A stretch of 51,679 bases of DNA. It comes from Acidobacteriota bacterium (lineage in GTDB: Bacteria; Acidobacteriota; Vicinamibacteria; Vicinamibacterales; 2-12-FULL-66-21). The position numbers and the translations under genes were made by a program. The notes beneath the pieces are model-generated. The model made no database searches, was not told the origin of the DNA, and worked only from the letters and a program-made list of their open reading frames with translations. This document shows, piece after piece, positions 47,165 to 51,679 of this stretch. The DNA lies in contig JACPDI010000017.1 of the NCBI GenBank assembly GCA_016184105.1, positions 31,187 through 82,865 of the forward strand, given 5' to 3'. Position 1 is the stretch's first letter; each line of letters starts with the position of its first letter.

Positions 47165-48584
47165 AGAGCTCCGTCCTCACGTATTCGAAATCAACCGGCT
47201 GCCGGTTGATGCCGCGGGCTGGCGGCGCGATGTAGTTGGCGTACACCCCCGGCTCGTACACCGGTTCGGCCATGATGCTGAGCAGGTACTCGCGATCGCG
47301 TTCCGAGGGCAGCCACTCGTGCTTGCGTCGCTCCCACTCTTCTTCCGAGAGCGGCGTTCCATGCGGGTCGAAATGCGCGGCGGAGAACATGCCGATCTCG
47401 CGGTTGAACTTGCGGTCGGGCAGGCGCAGCCGGTCCGCCATGCCGTGCCGCTCGAGGATCTTATTCCATCGGTCGACTCCCGCCTGGCAGTCGCCCACGT
47501 ACCAGTCGCGCAGGACTTCGTTCATGACCTGGCGCATCGGGACGGCCCGCTGCCCGAGCGATCCGTCGCTCAGCACCTGCAGATGATAGTGGCGATCCTC
47601 GCTGACGACGTGGTCGTCCCAGCGGGTTTCCTGGGCGCGCCCCTTGAGCCCGTTGGCGAAGTAGGCGGCGGCGTTGTTGGAGATCTCGTTGCCGTGCAGG
47701 TCCAGGCTGCGGCTGAACCACAGGTTGATGTGCTTCTGGATCGTCGGCACATCGATGCCGCCCAGACTGCGGACATCCTCGGAGAACCCCGCCTCCTTCA
47801 TCAACTGACACGTGCGCTCGAGGATGCGCCCCACGCCCGTCTCGCCGACGAACATGTGATGCGCCTCTTCGGTCAGCATGAACCGCGTCGTCCGGGACAG
47901 GGGATCGAGCGAGCTTTCGGACAGCGAGAGCAGCTGCGACTTGCCGTCACGATCCGTGAACATCGTGAACATGAAGAAATCCAGCCAGTTCTCGATCGGA
48001 TCGTTGAACGCCTCGAGGATGCGCGGCTTGTCGCGGTTGCCGCTTTGTCGATCCAGCAGTTCCTCGGCCTCGTCGCGCCCATCGCGACCGAAATACGAGT
48101 GCAGCAGATAGACCATCGCCCAGAGGTGCCGCCCCTCCTCCACGTTCACCTGGAACAGGTTTCTGAGGTCGTACACGCTCGGGCAGCGGTGCCCGAGCCA
48201 GCGCTGCTGCTCAACGCTGGCCGGCTCGGTGTCTCCTTGCGTGACGATGAGCCGTCGGAGCTGGTTGCGGAACTCGCCCGGCACTTCCTGCCAGACCGGC
48301 CGGCCGAAGAAGTCACCGAACCCGACGCGACGATCGTGCACCGGGTCCGCGAGGAAGATCCCCCAGCGGTACTCCGGCAGCTTGACGTATTCGAAGTGCG
48401 CCCACCCGGACGGATCGACGCTGACGGCGGTGCGTACGTAGACCTGGTGGTAGTCCTGGAAGCCCTGCGGCCCCATGTCGCGCCACCACTGGATGTACTT
48501 CGGCTGCCAGTGCTCGAGCGCGCGCTGCAGGCGCTTGTTGCTCGAGAGGTTGACGTTGTTTGGAATCTTCTCGGCGGAGATCAT
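47163..48584 (-). CDS. boxB: Benzoyl-CoA 2,3-epoxidase, oxygenase subunit
   Basis: A 473-residue diiron monooxygenase. It inserts one oxygen of O2 into benzoyl-CoA to give the 2,3-epoxide, receiving electrons from the reductase BoxA. The two diiron motifs are visible: NVEEGRHLWAMVYLLH and LTEEAHHMFVGETGV. The N-terminus ISAEKIPNNVNLSSNKRLQRALEHWQPKYIQWWRDMGP and the C-terminus EPVYEPGVYANYIAPPARGINRQPVDFEY agree with BoxB end to end. A GGGGGA ribosome binding site precedes the ATG. boxC lies 30 bp upstream. No boxA is in the window. Confidence 0.97.
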   Translation of the reverse strand: MISAEKIPNNVNLSSNKRLQRALEHWQPKYIQWWRDMGPQGFQDYHQVYVRTAVSVDPSGWAHFEYVKLPEYRWGIFLADPVHDRRVGFGDFFGRPVWQEVPGEFRNQLRRLIVTQGDTEPASVEQQRWLGHRCPSVYDLRNLFQVNVEEGRHLWAMVYLLHSYFGRDGRDEAEELLDRQSGNRDKPRILEAFNDPIENWLDFFMFTMFTDRDGKSQLLSLSESSLDPLSRTTRFMLTEEAHHMFVGETGVGRILERTCQLMKEAGFSEDVRSLGGIDVPTIQKHINLWFSRSLDLHGNEISNNAAAYFANGLKGRAQETRWDDHVVSEDRHYHLQVLSDGSLGQRAVPMRQVMNEVLRDWYVGDCQAGVDRWNKILERHGMADRLRLPDRKFNREIGMFSAAHFDPHGTPLSEEEWERRKHEWLPSERDREYLLSIMAEPVYEPGVYANYIAPPARGINRQPVDFEYVRTEL

Positions 48585-48614
48585 TCGGTCCCCCTGCCTC
48601 GCCTCTGGCCTCTG

Positions 48615-50285
48615 CTAACACCGGTTCCAGTCGAACTGCGGCCGCGCGCCCGCCGTGCCGTACGACGTCAGCGCGCCCTTTTCCCCGACCGCGTTCGGCC
48701 GCTGGAAGATCCAGTTCTGCCACGCCGTCAGGCGCCCGAAGATCTTCGTTTCGAGCGTTTCCGGCCCGGCGAATCGGAGGTTGGCCTCCATCCCCGTCAG
48801 GGCATCCGGAGAAAAGGCGGCGCGCGCCTCCAGCGCCAGGCGGATCTCGTCGTCCCAGTCGATGTCGTCTGGCGCGAAGGTGACGAGGCCGGCCTCCTCC
48901 GCCTGCTGCGCGTCGAACAGACCATCGTGCGCCAGCACGCGATCGACCGCCGCCGGGTCGGCGAGAAAACGCGTCTCCAGCCGCGAGAGCCCGTTGCCCA
49001 TCGGCAGCAGCCCGGCGTTCATCGGCGAAAGCGCGATCGCATTCTGCAGGTCCTCGTCCGCACGCATGTAGCTCCGGTCGCAGGCGAGCGCCAGCTCGAA
49101 GAGCGACCCGGCAAACGCGCTGCCCGGCTCGATGAGCGCGAAGAGGCTGCGCGAGGTGAGGTCAACACGTTTCAGCGTGCGCTTGATGAAGTGGACGATC
49201 TCGCGGACGAGCCAGTGGTCCCGATGTGCGGCGAGCGCCCGATCGGACGCGAGGACGCGCTCGACAGGGCCCTCGGTGCGGAAAATCACCGTGCCGATCG
49301 ACGGCTCGTTCATCCGGATCCGCAGGATGGCGTCATCGAGCTCGCGGAACGCGCGCAGCGCCCAGAACCGGTCTCCCATCGCGGCAATGGCCTGCGGCGT
49401 GTCCGGCTGGTCCTCCTCCGGCGCGCGCACGACGACGGTGGCCAGGCGCTTCTCGCGATCGATCGCCAGCGTGACGGCGGAGTACGCGACGAGGTCGGGC
49501 GACACCACGGGATTCAGCGGCGTGAGCACGATGCCGGGACCGCTGTCCGGCCGATCGGAGAGGTTGGCGAGCGCCCGCGCGCGCGCCTCGACGGCGTCCT
49601 TGAACCGGCTGGCCGGATGAACGGCGTCCACGAGCCGCCATTCGACCGCGCGCTTGCCCTTGATGCCTTCGGTGAGCGTGCTGAAGAAGTCGGCACGATC
49701 GCGCCGCACCTTCCGCTTGTCCACGACCCGGGTCAGGCCGCCCGTACCGGGCAGCACGCCCAGCAGCGGCGTCTCCGGCAGGCTCACCGCTGAATTCCCA
49801 TCGTCCACGAGCAGGATTTCGTCGCACGCCAGCGCCAGCTCGTAGCCCCCTCCGGCGCAGATGCCGTTCAGCGCGGCCACGAACTTGAGCCCGGAGTGCG
49901 CGCTCGCGTCCTCGATCGCCAGGCGCGTCTCGTTGGTGAACTTGCAGAAGTTCACCTTCCATCCGTGCGTGGAGCTGCGGAGCATGTAGATGTTCGCGCC
50001 CGCGCAGAAGATGCGCTCTTTCAGGCTGGTGATGACGACCGAGTGCACCTCGGGATGCTCGAACCGGATGCGTTGAAGGGCGTCGGCGAGCTCGATGTCG
50101 ACGCCGAGGTCGTACGAGTTGAGCTTGAGCCGGTAGTCTGTCGACAGCCCGGCATCCTCGGTGACGTCCATCGACAGCCGGGCGACGGGACCGCCGAACG
50201 ACAGCTTCCAGTGGCGGTACTTGTCCGGGGACGTCCCGAATTCGACACGTGTGGCGGGTACGGTGCTTTGGCTCGCGGCTGCCAT
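48615..50285 (-). CDS. boxC: 2,3-Epoxybenzoyl-CoA dihydrolase
   Basis: A 556-residue two-part crotonase. It opens the epoxide ring hydrolytically to 3,4-dehydroadipyl-CoA semialdehyde and formate. The N-terminal crotonase half has the SLKERIFCAGANIYML oxyanion loop, FVAALNGICAGGGYELALACDEI and SLPETPLLGVLPGTGGL. The C-terminal half repeats a degenerate crotonase (LFALIEPGSAFAGSLFELALACDRSYM). Length and both halves match BoxC. It is the first gene of the boxCB-ALDH operon and divergent from boxR; the 85-bp gap holds the candidate operators. Confidence 0.97.
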   Translation of the reverse strand: MAAASQSTVPATRVEFGTSPDKYRHWKLSFGGPVARLSMDVTEDAGLSTDYRLKLNSYDLGVDIELADALQRIRFEHPEVHSVVITSLKERIFCAGANIYMLRSSTHGWKVNFCKFTNETRLAIEDASAHSGLKFVAALNGICAGGGYELALACDEILLVDDGNSAVSLPETPLLGVLPGTGGLTRVVDKRKVRRDRADFFSTLTEGIKGKRAVEWRLVDAVHPASRFKDAVEARARALANLSDRPDSGPGIVLTPLNPVVSPDLVAYSAVTLAIDREKRLATVVVRAPEEDQPDTPQAIAAMGDRFWALRAFRELDDAILRIRMNEPSIGTVIFRTEGPVERVLASDRALAAHRDHWLVREIVHFIKRTLKRVDLTSRSLFALIEPGSAFAGSLFELALACDRSYMRADEDLQNAIALSPMNAGLLPMGNGLSRLETRFLADPAAVDRVLAHDGLFDAQQAEEAGLVTFAPDDIDWDDEIRLALEARAAFSPDALTGMEANLRFAGPETLETKIFGRLTAWQNWIFQRPNAVGEKGALTSYGTAGARPQFDWNRC

Positions 50286-50323
50286 GGCCCCTGAGCGTAA
50301 TTCGCAGACGGACGGGTGTCAAG

Positions 50324-50369
50324 GCACTATAGTGCTCCCACCCAGCGTCAGAGGTGATATAGTGCACTA
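50324..50369. promoter_or_regulatory. boxR promoter and candidate BoxR operators
   Basis: GCACTATAGTGC (50324-50335) and TAGTGCACTA (50360-50369) are perfect palindromes built from the same half-site TAGTGC/GCACTA, centred about 35 bp apart. The second overlaps the -10-like TATAGT (50358-50363) that ends seven nucleotides before the boxR GTG at 50371, so a bound repressor would block the promoter. The first lies in the boxC upstream region. BoxR/BzdR-type repressors are known to bind TGCA-containing palindromes. This particular assignment is inferred from position. Confidence 0.6.
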
Positions 50370-50370
50370 C

Positions 50371-51135
50371 GTGCTCAGCGCTGATCAGCTGCTCGACTCT
50401 CTCGGGCGCCGGGTGCGTGCGGCGCGAACCGCGCGCGGGTGGACGCTGCGCGAGCTGTCGGAGCGTTCGGGCGTGTCGCTGCGCTTCCTCGTGCAGCTCG
50501 AGGCGGGCGACGGCAACATCTCGGTGCGCCGCCTGACGTCGGTCGCCTCGGCGCTCGAGACGACGCCCGGCGTGCTGCTGGCGGACGGCAACGTGGCGGG
50601 GCCGGAAGCCACGACGGTCATTGCCTTACTGGGACTGCGCGGTGCCGGGAAGACGACTGTGGGGCGGCGGCTCGCGCGCCGGCTCCGGATGCGGTTCGTC
50701 GAACTTGACCAGCGCATCGAAGAGATCGCCAACCTGACGCTGAGCGAAATCTTCTCGTTGCACGGCGAGGAGTACTACCGGCGGCTCGAGCGCCAGGCGC
50801 TCGCCCAACTGCTCGACGGCCCGACTTCCCTGGTCATTGCCACGGGCGGCGGCATCGTGACCGCTCCCGAGACGTTCGCCCTGCTCCGTCGCCAGGCCCG
50901 GACGGTGTGGCTCAAGGCGACGCCGGAGGATCACTGGAACCGCGTGGTGAAGCAGGGCGATCGGCGGCCGATGGCCGACCATCCGCAGGCCATGCGGGAT
51001 CTGCGCGACCTGCTCGCCGCCCGCGAGCCGCTCTACTCCGCCGCCACGATGACCATCGACACCTCGGGCCGGACAATCGGGGAGGTGGTGCGCGCGGTGG
51101 AGGCGGGGGTGCGGGTGAATGGGGAGGTGCGATAG
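50371..51135 (+). CDS. boxR: XRE-shikimate kinase fusion regulator (BoxR/BzdR type)
   Basis: A 254-residue regulator. Residues about 8-70 are an XRE helix-turn-helix (LGRRVRAARTARGWTLRELSERSGVSLRFLVQLEAGDGNISVRRLTSVASAL). Residues about 84-250 are a shikimate-kinase-like domain with P-loop GLRGAGKTT (88-96, Lys94), FVELDQRIEE, ATGGGIV and RRPM. In BzdR and BoxR this domain does not phosphorylate shikimate; it binds benzoyl-CoA and releases the repressor from DNA. The gene is divergent from boxC, as in characterised box clusters. GTG 50371 fits a leaderless promoter; GTG 50362 is also in frame. Confidence 0.93.
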   Translation: MLSADQLLDSLGRRVRAARTARGWTLRELSERSGVSLRFLVQLEAGDGNISVRRLTSVASALETTPGVLLADGNVAGPEATTVIALLGLRGAGKTTVGRRLARRLRMRFVELDQRIEEIANLTLSEIFSLHGEEYYRRLERQALAQLLDGPTSLVIATGGGIVTAPETFALLRRQARTVWLKATPEDHWNRVVKQGDRRPMADHPQAMRDLRDLLAAREPLYSAATMTIDTSGRTIGEVVRAVEAGVRVNGEVR

Positions 51136-51138
51136 GGT

Positions 51139-51214
51139 TCGAGGGGTTCGAGGGGTTCGAGGGGTTCGAAGGGGTTCGAGAAGTACCTTGTGCCCGGCGC
51201 CTCGTGCCTCGTGC
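51139..51214. repeat. 9-nt tandem repeats followed by 7-nt repeats
   Basis: The convergent gap between boxR and the AtoE-like gene is entirely repeat. Five near-perfect copies of GGGTTCGAG (51139-51180) are followed by TTGTGCC/TCGTGCC heptamers (51184-51214) that run into the stop codon of the transporter gene. Confidence 0.75.
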
Positions 51215-51679
51215 CTAGAGATTCACTGGAATCAGCAGCATTGCTACAACGCTAATCACGGCACACACCAGAGCGACAAGGCAAGTGTAACCAAGGATGT
51301 CACCAAACCGCAGGCGCGTGACCGCCAAGAGCGGGATCGCCCAGAACGGTTGAATCAGATTCGTCGTGGAGTCACCGTACGCATAGGCGAGCAGCGTGGT
51401 AGTCGCCGACACGCCCAGCTCCCGGGCTGCCGGCAACAGGTAGGGCGCTTCAATCAACCATTTCGAGCCCGCGGACGGCACGAAGACATTCATAAAAGCG
51501 GAATAGATGTAGACGATCAACGGATAGGTGTCTGCGGTGGCCACTCGGACGAATAGCTCTCCGAGCCAGCTGCCCAAGGCGGTGTTGTTGATCACGCCGA
51601 AGATACCGGCGTAGAAGGGGAACTGCAGGATGATGCCCGACGCGGTCCCGACTCCGCGGCTGACGGCACGCACCAGATT
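51215..51679 (-). CDS. Short-chain fatty acid transporter AtoE family (5' part outside window)
   Basis: The last 155 residues of a membrane transporter; the gene continues beyond the window. The visible region has about five hydrophobic segments and the AtoE signatures LVRAVSRGVGTASGIILQFPFYAGIFGV, FMNVFVPSAGSKWLIEAPYLLPAARELGV and YAYGDSTTNLIQPFWAIPLLAV. AtoE imports acetoacetate and short-chain fatty acids. Its GC content looks lower than the neighbouring genes and its codon use less extreme, which may hint at a different history. Confidence 0.9.
   Translation of the reverse strand, partial: NLVRAVSRGVGTASGIILQFPFYAGIFGVINNTALGSWLGELFVRVATADTYPLIVYIYSAFMNVFVPSAGSKWLIEAPYLLPAARELGVSATTTLLAYAYGDSTTNLIQPFWAIPLLAVTRLRFGDILGYTCLVALVCAVISVVAMLLIPVNL

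Noticed and set aside
1-51679. CRISPR arrays, tRNA or rRNA genes and riboswitches
   Set aside because: No regularly spaced 25-40-bp repeats, no cloverleaf or rRNA-like conserved blocks and no known riboswitch cores were recognised by eye; tRNAscan and Rfam searches would be needed to be certain.

Overview
The window is about 52 kb of very GC-rich, densely coding bacterial DNA. The gene content fits an Acidobacteriota genome, most likely class Vicinamibacteria. Pointers are carboxypeptidase-regulatory-like repeat proteins, DUF5777 barrels, small cupredoxin lipoproteins, SCO1 proteins with a CusF-like N-terminus, peptidase/beta-propeller/BamA fusions and an aerobic benzoyl-CoA (box) locus. The taxonomic call is inference; there is no rRNA or marker tree here.

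Layout. 1-403: 5' part of a TetR regulator with two tandem perfect palindromes at its start. 630-3750 (minus): envelope-stress-like operon of two small membrane proteins, a LiaF-like protein, a LytS-type kinase and a LytTR regulator. 3897-6211 (plus): orphan ABC ATPase, SCO1 copper chaperone, unknown protein. 6187-9304: zinc-ribbon protein, lipoprotein, divergent repeat-domain protein and an EEP-family hydrolase. 9301-10373: a REP-associated tyrosine transposase (RAYT) between inverted repeats. 10370-12553 (minus): small protein, then TlpA thioredoxin, anti-sigma and ECF sigma. 12748-16669 (plus): large outer-membrane protease/propeller/barrel fusion, zf-HC2 protein, thioesterase. 16740-22808 (minus): AsmA, TPR/aspartyl-protease protein, NuoI, NuoB, seven-iron ferredoxin, IclR regulator, and a 158-bp MITE-like element that supplies the end of a small gene.

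22820-29846 (plus): a seven-gene locus of porin, cupredoxin, sensor kinase, NtrC-type activator, then two paralogous cupredoxin lipoproteins around a DUF5777 barrel. 30314-33169 (minus): kynureninase-like enzyme, 3-hydroxyacyl-CoA dehydrogenase and enoyl-CoA hydratase. 33234-38761 (plus): complete RND efflux system. 38861-43901: Uup-type ABC-F protein, DUF4390 protein, a catalytically dead beta-lactamase-like protein fused to a barrel, and an amidohydrolase. 43963-45602 (plus): MatC-like dicarboxylate carrier followed by an acyl-CoA synthetase with an in-frame internal deletion. 45630-51135: aldehyde dehydrogenase, boxB, boxC and a divergent BoxR-type regulator. The window ends inside an AtoE-type short-chain fatty-acid transporter.

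Three features recur. Palindromic elements with GGGG/CCCC ends sit at gene 3' ends and often supply the stop codon. Short degenerate tandem repeats of 7-9 nt fill many intergenic gaps. Several genes have a -10-like hexamer 5-9 nt before the start codon, which suggests leaderless mRNAs. No CRISPR array, tRNA or rRNA was seen.
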